From the NCBI GenBank assembly GCA_900299195.1, contig OMIX01000037.1:1-32971 (forward strand): a DNA stretch of 32,971 nucleotides. The letters run 5' to 3'. The notes beneath the pieces are model-generated. The model saw only the letters and a list, made by a program, of their open reading frames with translations. It had not been told where the DNA came from and did no database searches. Shown piece by piece: positions 6,951 through 15,568 of the stretch (position 1 is its first letter; every line of letters begins with the position of its first letter). The DNA comes from Deltaproteobacteria bacterium. GTDB lineage: Bacteria > Bdellovibrionota > FAC87 > UBA2466. Made by a program: the position numbers and the translations under genes.

Positions 6951-7739
6951 ATGGAACAACCACACTACGGGTTTTGGTTACCCCCTAATATTTCAACCCA
7001 CGGCGCTGATATTGATAACCTGATCTCAACTTTACATTGGTTCATGGCAGTTCTTTTTATAGGTTGGGGAATTTACCTAGTTTATTGTTTGGTTAAATTT
7101 AGAGAGCGTCCTGGCCACGAAGCCGATGTGGAGGGTAAAACGCATTTTGTGCTGCCTAAATACATCGAAATCGGGATCATTATTGTTGAGGCATGCCTTC
7201 TTATCTTTTTCTCTGCCCCCATTTGGGCCAAAGTTAAAAAAGACTTCCCTAAAGAATCCGAAGCGGTGGTCGTTAAAGTGACCGCCGAACAATTTGCATG
7301 GACCATTCACTATCCTGGCAAAGATGGCAAATTTGGCCAATTAAAGACTGAATTGATCGATGGAACCAACCCAACAGGCTTGGACAGAGAAGATCCCAAC
7401 GGTAAAGACGACATTATCAGTCCTAATATTCTTAACATCCCAGTGAATAAACCCATCATCGTTCAGCTTAACGCCAAAGATGTGATTCATAACTTCTTTT
7501 TGCCGGTCATGCGTGTAAAACAAGATGCTATTCCTGGAATGACCATTCCATTGTGGTTTCAAGCCACACAAACTGGAAAGTTTGAAATCGCCTGTGCCCA
7601 ACTTTGCGGCGTAGGACACACTCAAATGAGGGGCTTTTTCAATGTCATGAGCCAAGAGGAATATGATGCTTGGTACAACGAAGAAGAAAAAAGCTTATTG
7701 GGCGATACTGCAACAAGCCCAGCTGGGGAGACCAAATAA
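6951..7739 (+). CDS. coxB: Cytochrome c oxidase subunit II
   Basis: The 262-residue protein receives electrons from cytochrome c through the CuA centre. It has two membrane helices (about 25-50 and 70-92) and a periplasmic cupredoxin domain. The CuA loop is C215-A-Q-L-C219-GVG-H223-TQ-M226. The residue between the two cysteines is Gln rather than the commoner Glu, as in the Thermus ba3 enzyme. The domain has no attached haem c motif, so this is not a caa3 fusion. A GAGGATGG stretch about 10 bases before the ATG can serve as ribosome site. The stop abuts the coxA ATG with no gap. Confidence 0.96.
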   Translation: MEQPHYGFWLPPNISTHGADIDNLISTLHWFMAVLFIGWGIYLVYCLVKFRERPGHEADVEGKTHFVLPKYIEIGIIIVEACLLIFFSAPIWAKVKKDFPKESEAVVVKVTAEQFAWTIHYPGKDGKFGQLKTELIDGTNPTGLDREDPNGKDDIISPNILNIPVNKPIIVQLNAKDVIHNFFLPVMRVKQDAIPGMTIPLWFQATQTGKFEIACAQLCGVGHTQMRGFFNVMSQEEYDAWYNEEEKSLLGDTATSPAGETK

Positions 7740-9482
7740 ATGTCACACGATACACACAATCACGCTCACGGACATAATCATAGCCACGGAGGACACGATC
7801 TTCCTTTCTGGCGTAAGTATATTTTCTCAACTGACCATAAGGTGATTGGTCTTCAATATGGAATCACTGCCGTTTTCTTTCTACTCTTTGGGTTCGGCTT
7901 GATGCTGTTAATGAGATGGCAATTGGCTTTCCCAAAACAGGCCATTCCGCTCATTGGAAAACTGTTCACCGAGGATGGAATTTTAAGCCCGGAATTATAC
8001 AACCAATTTGGGGCTATGCATGGAACTATCATGGTGTTCTTAGGCGTAGTTCCCTTGGCTGTAGGGGCTTTCGGAAACTATTTGGTTCCTCTTCAAGTGG
8101 GAGCTCACGATATGGCTTTCCCCAAACTCAACATGATGAGTTATTGGGTTTATTTTTGTGGCGGCGTAGTCATGTTAGCCAGTTTTTTCTCCCCCAATGG
8201 AGCTGCCGCATCAGGTTGGACCTCGTATCCGCCTTTGTCAGTCGTAGCCGATAATGGTCAAAGCATGTGGCTCATCGGAATGGTATTCCTAATCACTTCA
8301 TCGTTGTTAGGTTCAGTGAATACCATCGTCACTGCGATTCAATTGAGAGTTAAAGGTTTGTCCTTCATGCGGTGGCCAGTTCTAGTATGGGCTCAAGTCA
8401 CGACTGCTTTTTTGCTTCTACTAGCTTTTCCTCCTCTCGAAGCTGCAGGGATTATGCAATTGATGGATCGATTAGCGGGAACCAGTTTCTTTTTACCCTC
8501 AGGTTTGGTGGTGAGTGGTGAAGCTTTAAAAGTGAGTGGCGGTGGAAACCCCATTTTATGGCAGCATCTATTTTGGTTCTTAGCTCACCCAGAAGTTTAC
8601 GTTCTAATACTCCCCGCTGTAGGCATTGTGGGAGAAATCATAGCGGTGAACACTAAGAAGCCTCTCTATGGTTACAAAACTTTGGTCTACTCCATGTTGT
8701 TTTTAGGATTCATGTCTTTCATCGTGTGGGCTCATCATATGTTCATGACGGGAATGGGAGTGACCATGAGCACTTTCTTCCAAGCTACAACGATGATTAT
8801 TTCAGTGCCTTCGGTGATCATCCTAACTACCTATTTGCTCACTTTATGGGGAGCTTCGATTAGGTATACAGTGCCAATGCTCTTTGCGACCGCCTTTTTG
8901 CCGATGTTTGCTATCGGAGGTTTAACAGGACTTCCTTTAGGATTAACGGCCTCCGATATCCACCTTCATGATACTTACTATGTGATTGGGCATTTCCATT
9001 ATGTAGTAGCACCTGGAACTTTGTTTGCCCTGATGGCAGGAGTTTACTTTTGGTATCCCAAAATTACCGGTCGATTCATGAGCGAAACTTTGGGTAAAAT
9101 TCATTTTTGGCTTTCAGTAACGGCCATTAATGGAGTTTTTATGCCCATGTTCTTTATGGGAATGGCGGGAGTTTCTCGACGACTTTATGATCAAACGGTT
9201 TACGCCCATGGAGCGGCTGCACAACCCTTAAATGTCATTATGTCGGTCTCTGCGTGGATTTTAGCGGTCGCTCAGCTACCGTTTCTTTACAACATGGCCG
9301 TCAGCTGGAAATGGGGTAAAAAAGCAGATTCTAACAACCCTTGGGGCGGTACAACTTTAGAGTGGGCCGCAAGCTCACCTCCCCCCCATGAAAACTTTAC
9401 TACGCCAGTTGAAGTTTTCAGAGCACCTTATGAGTATTCTTCAACCAAAAAACTTTTACCGCAGTTTGTACAGGAGGCTTAA
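7740..9482 (+). CDS. coxA: Cytochrome c oxidase subunit I with a His-rich N-terminus
   Basis: This 580-residue, 12-helix subunit binds haem a, haem a3 and CuB. The haem His is in HGTIMVF. The CuB/Tyr motif is H283-P-E-V-Y287, whose Glu marks the A-type proton path. HHMFMTG and HDTYYVIGHFHYV supply the remaining ligands. The first 20 residues contain eight His in the run DTHNHAHGHNHSHGGHD, not usual for this subunit, and could hold copper. The ATG directly follows the coxB stop, with GGGGAG just inside coxB as ribosome site. The stop overlaps the coxC ATG as TAATG. Confidence 0.97.
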   Translation: MSHDTHNHAHGHNHSHGGHDLPFWRKYIFSTDHKVIGLQYGITAVFFLLFGFGLMLLMRWQLAFPKQAIPLIGKLFTEDGILSPELYNQFGAMHGTIMVFLGVVPLAVGAFGNYLVPLQVGAHDMAFPKLNMMSYWVYFCGGVVMLASFFSPNGAAASGWTSYPPLSVVADNGQSMWLIGMVFLITSSLLGSVNTIVTAIQLRVKGLSFMRWPVLVWAQVTTAFLLLLAFPPLEAAGIMQLMDRLAGTSFFLPSGLVVSGEALKVSGGGNPILWQHLFWFLAHPEVYVLILPAVGIVGEIIAVNTKKPLYGYKTLVYSMLFLGFMSFIVWAHHMFMTGMGVTMSTFFQATTMIISVPSVIILTTYLLTLWGASIRYTVPMLFATAFLPMFAIGGLTGLPLGLTASDIHLHDTYYVIGHFHYVVAPGTLFALMAGVYFWYPKITGRFMSETLGKIHFWLSVTAINGVFMPMFFMGMAGVSRRLYDQTVYAHGAAAQPLNVIMSVSAWILAVAQLPFLYNMAVSWKWGKKADSNNPWGGTTLEWAASSPPPHENFTTPVEVFRAPYEYSSTKKLLPQFVQEA

Positions 9483-10081
9483 TGTCAGCGCTAATTCCTT
9501 ATATTGATGAACCACATCCAGTTACCGGTGTTACCAACGCTAAGTTAGGAATATGGCTGTTCTTAGCTTCAGAAGTCATGCTGTTTGGTGCTTTGTTCTC
9601 AACTCTCATCATCATGAGAAGTTCTGCTACTGATTGGCCTGCTCATGGATCTGATGTGCTTAATGTTCCTTTGGCCACATTAAACACGGTGTTTCTAATC
9701 ACTTCGAGCGTGACCATCGTTCTCTCATGGGCGGCTCTTAAAATGAAGGATTTGAAGAAATTCAAACTCAACATGGGTTTCACCGTTCTTCTTTCCTTCG
9801 GATTCTTAGTGATTAAATACATCGAATACACGAGTAAATTTCATCATGGGCACTTTCCATCGACCAGTACCTTCTATGCCACTTACTTCACGTTAACAGG
9901 GCTACACGGACTTCATGTGATTGGTGGGATTGTGACCAATTTGTATTTGTTGGGACCAGGAAGCAAAATGTGGAACACTGAACCCGAAAGATTCACTGGG
10001 AGAATTGAATGTGCCGGACTTTATTGGCACTTTGTTGACCTTGTTTGGATCTTTTTGTTTCCAGCTTTGTACTTGTTATAA
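9482..10081 (+). CDS. coxC: Cytochrome c oxidase subunit III
   Basis: The 199-residue membrane protein is the short five-helix form of subunit III. The family text GLHGLHVIGG and CAGLYWHFVDLVWIFLFP near the C-terminus is clear. It stabilises subunit I during turnover. AGGAGG at 9472-9477 lies 4 bases before the ATG, which overlaps the coxA stop. It is the third gene of the oxidase operon. Confidence 0.95.
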   Translation: MSALIPYIDEPHPVTGVTNAKLGIWLFLASEVMLFGALFSTLIIMRSSATDWPAHGSDVLNVPLATLNTVFLITSSVTIVLSWAALKMKDLKKFKLNMGFTVLLSFGFLVIKYIEYTSKFHHGHFPSTSTFYATYFTLTGLHGLHVIGGIVTNLYLLGPGSKMWNTEPERFTGRIECAGLYWHFVDLVWIFLFPALYLL

Positions 10082-10111
10082 TTTATTTACATCTTTGAAG
10101 GAGAAACCAAT

Positions 10112-10423
10112 ATGGGTCACGGCGAAATGACAGTAGAAGAAGTTAAAAAGCATGTGAAAAAGTACTATGTGGTATTTGGAGCTCTTCTTTGTCTCACTAT
10201 AGTTACCGTGGGAATTTCTTATTTGCACCTACCGATTTTTCAGGCGATCGTGCTGGCTATGATTGTCGCTAGCATGAAAGGCGGGTTGGTAGCTGCTTAC
10301 TTCATGCATCTCATCGATGAGAAGAAGATTATTTACAGCATGCTTTGGTTAACTCTGGTTCTGTTTGCTTTTTGCATGCTAATTCCGCTGTTTACTCTGC
10401 GCGGAATTCAAACCTATTCTTAA
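10112..10423 (+). CDS. Cytochrome c oxidase subunit IV (prokaryotic, CtaF/CyoD-like)
   Basis: The 103-residue protein has three predicted helices (about 20-40, 45-68 and 77-97). Its conserved ASMKGGLVAAYFMHL is the hallmark of bacterial small oxidase subunit IV. It helps to assemble the catalytic subunits. GAAGGAG precedes the ATG by about 8 bases. It lies 30 bases after coxC in the same operon. Confidence 0.9.
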   Translation: MGHGEMTVEEVKKHVKKYYVVFGALLCLTIVTVGISYLHLPIFQAIVLAMIVASMKGGLVAAYFMHLIDEKKIIYSMLWLTLVLFAFCMLIPLFTLRGIQTYS

Positions 10424-10450
10424 ATAACAACGGGAGATGGTAGTACTTAT

Positions 10451-10852
10451 ATGTCTCTAAAAGCATTTCACGCATTCTTTATTGTTATTAGCTTTATTTT
10501 TGCCACCTATTTTGGGGGATGGTGTTTTTCTAACTACAGTCAGACCGAAAGCGGCTGGATGCTATTAGGTTCGTTTGGATCTTTTGCCATTGCAACTGCT
10601 CTGGGAATTTACTTGGTGTGGTTTTTAAAGAAATATAAACAAATAGGTTTCTTGGGAGTTGCTTTTCTTCTTGCCTTAACTCCAGGCAACCTTTTCGCTT
10701 GTTCAGTTTGCTTGGGAGATCCCAATTCTCCTTTAGTACGCAGTGTCAATACGGGTGTTTGGTTTCTGCTGGCAGTCGTGAGTTCAGTGCTCTTTGGTTT
10801 TGCTTCTCTTTTTCTTTTCTGGCGAAAAAGATCTATCGAAACCCAATTCTAA
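10451..10852 (+). CDS. Small membrane protein of the oxidase operon with a CSVC motif
   Basis: The 133-residue protein has four hydrophobic segments (about 7-25, 37-58, 65-82 and 103-122). Between segments three and four it has FACSVCLGDPNSPLV, a Cys-x-x-Cys that would face the periplasm. I do not recognise a named family. Its place as last gene of the oxidase operon suggests a copper or haem role in assembly, which is inference. A GGGAG sequence precedes the ATG by about 12 bases. Its stop lies 5 bases from the stop of the convergent gene at 10858, with no visible terminator between them. Confidence 0.75.
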   Translation: MSLKAFHAFFIVISFIFATYFGGWCFSNYSQTESGWMLLGSFGSFAIATALGIYLVWFLKKYKQIGFLGVAFLLALTPGNLFACSVCLGDPNSPLVRSVNTGVWFLLAVVSSVLFGFASLFLFWRKRSIETQF

Positions 10853-10857
10853 ATTTT

Positions 10858-11967
10858 TTAGTCTTTGATCTTGGTAGATACGATCAATCTTCCTTCCCCA
10901 TTACCGTTCGGTGTTATTAGGGCACTGTAGATTGTTTTTCCGTTGTCACTTAACCAAATACTTTCGGAACCGACCGATGGCTGCTTAAGTTGTTTAAAAA
11001 GGGTCATTTCAGTTTTGTCCCCTAAGTTGTGGATGCCCAAGCCCTCTCCATTTTTCCAAGTAGCAAACACCGGATGATTGGGTGAGATAAAAATAGGGGT
11101 TTTACCTTTAAAATTATAATAGGCGCACTCTCCAGGCTTATCCCAGAAAAGATTTCGTTTAGGGTCAGTCAAATGAAAAGCAAAAGCATCTACACCATCC
11201 ACATTGAAATGATAAAAACTTTTAACTTCTCCAACCTTTGAGTAAGGATAATAAGTCACTTCTTCAATAGGACAAGGCCTGCCCCCACCAATCTTATCAA
11301 CCGCCATGCGGTAGACCATTACCCTATCTTCGACAACTAAACCTGGTTTAACCGCTGTGAAATACACATAAGGATAAAGATTTCCCTTCGCCCACTTGAG
11401 ATTAACACCGATGTTTCCAGGAGCCACACAATATCTTCGGTAAGAATTTTCGGACTCTAATGTCAGAAAGCTAAAATGGTGTTTACCATTGGTAAGAAGA
11501 TTACCTGCCTCCTGCCAATAATGTTCTAATGAATAAATATTTTCTTTTTGAGTAAATAAATGTTCTTTAACTGCATGAGGTCCCGCAAAAAACCGCCAGA
11601 AAGAATCTTTTGCAGTATCCAAGTAGTAAGTAGATTCGGAAGTTAAAACTCTGCCCAGTTTCTTTTCAGTGATTTTTGAGAGTTTCGCATTGGAATAGTT
11701 AATAAATCTGTCACTTGAATCTGAGAGGTTCAAAATATGTACCTGATTTACTTGATTTCGATAAACAATTTGGTTGAGATCTTCATGTAAAATAAATTCC
11801 TTAACTTGACCTCTAGTATGTAGGACTTGTTGCTTCGTAGATACAGATTCGGAAACATTAATAAAAGGTGTGCCTCCATCGCTTCCCAAACAGCGAAGCT
11901 CTTCAGCTTGAGAGGTTCTAATTACAATACACAAGGACACTAACGCCGCATACAATAGAAATCTCAT
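10858..11967 (-). CDS. Secreted protein of unknown function
   Basis: The 369-residue protein starts with a signal peptide (MRFLLYAALVSLCIVIRTSQA, cleavage after about residue 21). The rest is soluble, rich in beta-strand-like, aromatic and charged text, with short recurring units such as IWLSDNGKTIYSALI that suggest a propeller-like fold. No catalytic motif is evident. Four cysteines remain in the mature part. The ATG overlaps the stop of the TPR/winged-helix regulator by ATGA, so the two are translationally coupled, and the regulator may control its own partner. The family is unknown to me. Confidence 0.75.
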   Translation of the reverse strand: MRFLLYAALVSLCIVIRTSQAEELRCLGSDGGTPFINVSESVSTKQQVLHTRGQVKEFILHEDLNQIVYRNQVNQVHILNLSDSSDRFINYSNAKLSKITEKKLGRVLTSESTYYLDTAKDSFWRFFAGPHAVKEHLFTQKENIYSLEHYWQEAGNLLTNGKHHFSFLTLESENSYRRYCVAPGNIGVNLKWAKGNLYPYVYFTAVKPGLVVEDRVMVYRMAVDKIGGGRPCPIEEVTYYPYSKVGEVKSFYHFNVDGVDAFAFHLTDPKRNLFWDKPGECAYYNFKGKTPIFISPNHPVFATWKNGEGLGIHNLGDKTEMTLFKQLKQPSVGSESIWLSDNGKTIYSALITPNGNGEGRLIVSTKIKD

Positions 11968-13037
11968 ACCCCCTCCTTGAGAATTTGAACATTCTCCTCA
12001 AATTCGTAATAGATACCTTTTTTGCCAAAACTAGGCTGATTAAGCCCAATTTTCTTCAAAACTTTCTTTACCCCATGAATGTGATAATAAATAACAGAGT
12101 CATCAGACTCCGCAGAATAATCTCTGCTAAAAAGAGCCTGAATAATTTCTTCTTTCGTCATTCTCTTATGGATCATAAATAGCTTTGTTAACTTATCAAA
12201 AGCCTTGGAGTTATCAAAACAAAACTCATGGTTTTGATAACAAACCACTTCTTTATCGTTGCCGATTTTCAATATCATAGGTTCATCTGACTTGGGTTCC
12301 ACAAAAGATTCTCGGATGGCGGTCAGTTGTCGAACCACTGTTCTTAGAGGCTTCTCTTTTGAAAGTTGGGTCGTTTCCACCAGTAACTGTCGAGCCAAAT
12401 TCATTTTTCCCCAATCTCGGTAGAGCCCAATCGATATAATTTTTGCCGTAAAATAAGAATACCAATCCATCTCAGGCTTCAAATAAGACAGAAGTTGATT
12501 GAGTGTTTTTTCGGATTCAACGTAGTTGCCTTCATCTCTAAGAACCTTAGCCTTCCACGTTTCCAGTAAGTAGGAGAGAGACTTCTCCTCAATCTGTTCG
12601 ATTGAAAAAATAAGTTTTCGGACAGCTGCCGTATCTTTGGAGATCGAATCATAGCAGTAGGCTAAGGTCATTTTGGCCTTAGCTATAAAATCACCTTGAA
12701 TTTGAGTTTTTAAAAACTTTTCTAGCAAAGAAACTGCTAGTCTCAACTGAGGGGGATCCGCATTAACATAAGCCACAGCAAGTTGATAAGAGATCATAGG
12801 AGATTGGATTTTAGGCTCCAACTTCTCCAATTCAGTGACATAGAAACTTAATTCATTTTTCTTACCAAGTTCACTCAGCACCCTGATGAACATTCCAATG
12901 TATTCTCCGTGCTGGGGCTCAGGTTTGAAAGGAAGACGATCAAAAAATCGGCGCAAAATATTGTAAGACTCAATCAGCTTGAGTTGGTAAAAATACTCCT
13001 TAGCCTTCTCAAGTTCTATTTGCGTTTTAGTTTCCAT
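11964..13037 (-). CDS. TPR-type helical protein with a C-terminal winged-helix domain
   Basis: The 357-residue protein has no signal peptide. Residues 1-255 are helical repeats of the TPR kind, for example SPMISYQLAVAYVNADPPQL and DFIAKAKMTLAYCYDSISKD. The last hundred residues resemble an OmpR/PhoB-type DNA-binding domain: a strand pair (EVVCYQNHEFCFDN), helices (AFDKLTKLFMIHKRM, TKEEIIQALF), a recognition-helix-like VIYYHIHGVKKVLKKIG, and a C-terminal hairpin (GKKGIYYEF). This is the SARP/BTAD parts list in reversed order. A transcription regulator is likely. It has its own promoter region at 13038-13316, shared divergently with the carboxypeptidase gene. Confidence 0.7.
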   Translation of the reverse strand: METKTQIELEKAKEYFYQLKLIESYNILRRFFDRLPFKPEPQHGEYIGMFIRVLSELGKKNELSFYVTELEKLEPKIQSPMISYQLAVAYVNADPPQLRLAVSLLEKFLKTQIQGDFIAKAKMTLAYCYDSISKDTAAVRKLIFSIEQIEEKSLSYLLETWKAKVLRDEGNYVESEKTLNQLLSYLKPEMDWYSYFTAKIISIGLYRDWGKMNLARQLLVETTQLSKEKPLRTVVRQLTAIRESFVEPKSDEPMILKIGNDKEVVCYQNHEFCFDNSKAFDKLTKLFMIHKRMTKEEIIQALFSRDYSAESDDSVIYYHIHGVKKVLKKIGLNQPSFGKKGIYYEFEENVQILKEGV

Positions 13038-13316
13038 TAATGAATTTTGGTTAGCTTTGATTTCTTGGAAATAGTATTAGCCTAACACAACCCCACCTTG
13101 AGACAGAGAACTTTTTTACCAGTTTGGCTGGAATGCCTTATAAACTCAGGGTTTCAACAACTGTTAACACAAAAACTTTATGACCTGGAAATGGAGCTCA
13201 TCTTTTTTGTAAACTAGTGAGTGGCTAACGGGTTTCACTCTCAATTCTAAAAAATTCAGTAACTGCATTATTTAATCAACGGCTCCTTACAGAGCCAGTT
13301 CTAAGGAGATCTTTTA

Positions 13317-14549
13317 ATGCTTATTCAAAGAACCTTACTCGCAATAGGATGTTGTGGGTTTTTATTTACCGCGTCGTTATTTGGTCGAATGCAGAGTGAC
13401 AAATTATTTTCAGTAAAGGTCATGACTCAGGACCGCAATGAAAGAAATCAAATCGTAAATGCCGGCATTGCGATTGATAAAGTTTTTTCTGATGCAGTCG
13501 GCTTTATCGGAACAAACCGAGACATAGAAAAATTAAAAGCTCTCGGTTTTAAATTAAAAGTCTCTGATCTTTCACAAAGGAAATTCGATTTTCCTTCCTC
13601 CGATCAGTCTTTTCATAATTACAGCGAAGTGAACTCTGCCTTAGAGCAAATCGTAACCAAGCATCCCAATATCGCTTCTCGATTCAGCATTGGAAAAAGT
13701 TTAGAGGGAAGAGAGCTTCAAGGGATCCGTCTTTCAGGGAGCAAAAAAGAGGATACGTTACCTACTGCTATTTTTATGGGTTGCCATCATGCAAGAGAGC
13801 ATTTGAGCGTTGAGGTTCCACTTAAATTGGCGGAATATCTTTCTGACAAATATGATTCCGACTCACGAATTAAGGATCTTCTCGACAGCCGGGAAGTTCT
13901 TATCGTGCCCATGATTAACCCTGATGGCGCAGAATATGACATTTCATCTGGAGATTACAAATATTGGCGAAAAAATCGGCGTAAAAATTCCGATGGATCG
14001 TATGGCGTTGATTTGAATAGAAACTATGCAAAAGGTTTCGGTGGCGAAGGATCTAGCAGTTCGACCTCCAGTGATATCTACCATGGACCCTCGGCGTTTT
14101 CTGAACCAGAGACACAAGCAGTTCGAGACTGGGTAAAAAGCCGCAAGAAAACTACGGTTCTACTTTCCTTTCATACCTTCAGCGAATTAGTGCTTTGGCC
14201 CTTTGGTCACACCAACGATGAGGTTCCCAGTCATACTGATCAACTTGTCTTTGAAGCCATGGGAAAGAAAATGGCTTCTTGGAATAAGTACACTCCTCAA
14301 AAATCCAGCGATCTTTATTTGGCCTCAGGAGATACCACTGATTGGGCCTATGATGAACTGAAGATATTTGCATTTACTTTCGAGTTATCTCCAGACTCCA
14401 TGTTTTCCGGTGGTTTTTATCCTGGAGCCAGCGCGATTGAACCCACCTTTCAAGCTAATATTGAGCCAGCGCTCTATCTCATCGAAAAAGCTGAAAACCC
14501 CTATTCCGTCTTGAAAGAACAAAACGATCCGTTGAAACTTATCCCCTAA
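13317..14549 (+). CDS. Secreted M14 zinc carboxypeptidase
   Basis: The 410-residue protein has a signal peptide (about 1-24) and a propeptide-like segment to about 100. The M14 domain follows. The zinc ligands are H158-A-R-E161 and H286 in SFHTF. The substrate residues are in MINPDG and DLNRNY, and the catalytic Glu is E356 in TFELS. It should cut C-terminal residues from peptides outside the cytoplasm. AAGGAG lies 9 bases before the ATG. Upstream is a small hairpin, ggctc-cttaca-gagcc. The gene is closed by a strong terminator at 14553, so it is its own transcription unit. Confidence 0.94.
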   Translation: MLIQRTLLAIGCCGFLFTASLFGRMQSDKLFSVKVMTQDRNERNQIVNAGIAIDKVFSDAVGFIGTNRDIEKLKALGFKLKVSDLSQRKFDFPSSDQSFHNYSEVNSALEQIVTKHPNIASRFSIGKSLEGRELQGIRLSGSKKEDTLPTAIFMGCHHAREHLSVEVPLKLAEYLSDKYDSDSRIKDLLDSREVLIVPMINPDGAEYDISSGDYKYWRKNRRKNSDGSYGVDLNRNYAKGFGGEGSSSSTSSDIYHGPSAFSEPETQAVRDWVKSRKKTTVLLSFHTFSELVLWPFGHTNDEVPSHTDQLVFEAMGKKMASWNKYTPQKSSDLYLASGDTTDWAYDELKIFAFTFELSPDSMFSGGFYPGASAIEPTFQANIEPALYLIEKAENPYSVLKEQNDPLKLIP

Positions 14550-14552
14550 CTC

Positions 14553-14595
14553 AAAATACCCCAATCTAAATAAATCTAGATTGGGGTATTTTTTT
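14553..14595 (+). terminator. Rho-independent terminator after the carboxypeptidase gene
   Basis: A perfect 16-bp stem pairs 14553-14568 with 14577-14592 around an 8-base loop. The stem includes the GC block taccccaatc/gattggggta. A run of seven T ends at 14595. The stem has A on its left flank, so it may work in both directions. Confidence 0.95.
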
Positions 14596-14682
14596 GCCTT
14601 ATAATTTTGAAATTACAGTTCTTTAACTCATTTAAAATTTTAATTATTTGAAAAAACAGAATTGGTTTTGAAAGGAAGGCAT

Positions 14683-15456
14683 ATGCCTCACTACTTTTTC
14701 CTCCTAACCTTATTTTCTCTGATTTCTTTTTCGACTGAAGGAAAAGTGAGACAACCTTATTGGGTTGATGCCTCTGGCCATCCAAAATTCTCTGATAATA
14801 GAAGTCTCTGCGGTATCGACGACATGGTTCCTATGATCACGGAAAGCGAAGATCTTAAAAAGATGGGAACACCCATAGGTATTTACGAAGCAACTGTCGA
14901 CGGATCCACCGGCTATTGCACCGGCACTTTAATCACCAAGGATCTTTTTCTAACAGCTGAACATTGCGCAGCTAAATGCGAAGAGATCAAAGTGACCTTC
15001 GGATTTCTTGAAGAAGAGCGCCAAGAACAATTCTTTTGTAAGGAAGTGGTCGAGCAAGGGGATGGAAAATATGAAAATGATTACTTTCTCATCCGGCTAG
15101 AAGGGAATCCAGGAATTCAGTGGGGTTGGTACGATGTTTCGGCCAAACCTGTTCCGGCTGGAAGCGAACTACTCATGATCCATCATCCCCAAGCGACTCC
15201 GATGAAAGTGTCGCAAAAAAATTGCACTCTTAAAGTTGAAGAAGATAATTTTCTAAACCATCGTTGCGATACTCAACCCGGATCTTCTGGTTCTGCTATC
15301 TTGTTGCCCAATTATGAACATCCCGAAGAAAGTCGAGTCGTTGGGGTTCACACTTTGGGAGGATGTGATGACGAAGAAGATTCGACCAATAGCGGGCCGT
15401 CAATGCGGCACCTGGTTGAGATAAGCCCCACATTGAAATCTCTTGCCAAGAAATAG
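14683..15456 (+). CDS. Secreted trypsin-like serine protease (S1)
   Basis: The start is set at ATG 14683 because AAGGAAGG lies 4-5 bases upstream. A TTG at 14662 is in frame but has no ribosome site. The 257-residue product has a signal peptide (about 1-20). The catalytic triad is His94 (TAEHC), Asp133 (ENDYFLI) and Ser202 (PGSSGSA). The usual GDSGGP is replaced by GSSGS, as in glutamyl-endopeptidase-like V8-type relatives. Eight cysteines could form disulfides. The role is probably extracellular proteolysis. Confidence 0.92.
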   Translation: MPHYFFLLTLFSLISFSTEGKVRQPYWVDASGHPKFSDNRSLCGIDDMVPMITESEDLKKMGTPIGIYEATVDGSTGYCTGTLITKDLFLTAEHCAAKCEEIKVTFGFLEEERQEQFFCKEVVEQGDGKYENDYFLIRLEGNPGIQWGWYDVSAKPVPAGSELLMIHHPQATPMKVSQKNCTLKVEEDNFLNHRCDTQPGSSGSAILLPNYEHPEESRVVGVHTLGGCDDEEDSTNSGPSMRHLVEISPTLKSLAKK

Positions 15457-15568
15457 TACTCAAAATGAGAAAATGAATCTTCATGAATCGAGACAATACT
15501 ATTGAAACTATTATAAGCCCGGGGGATGACTTGTAATCAAGTCTCTTAATCAATAGGCTATATCTCAT

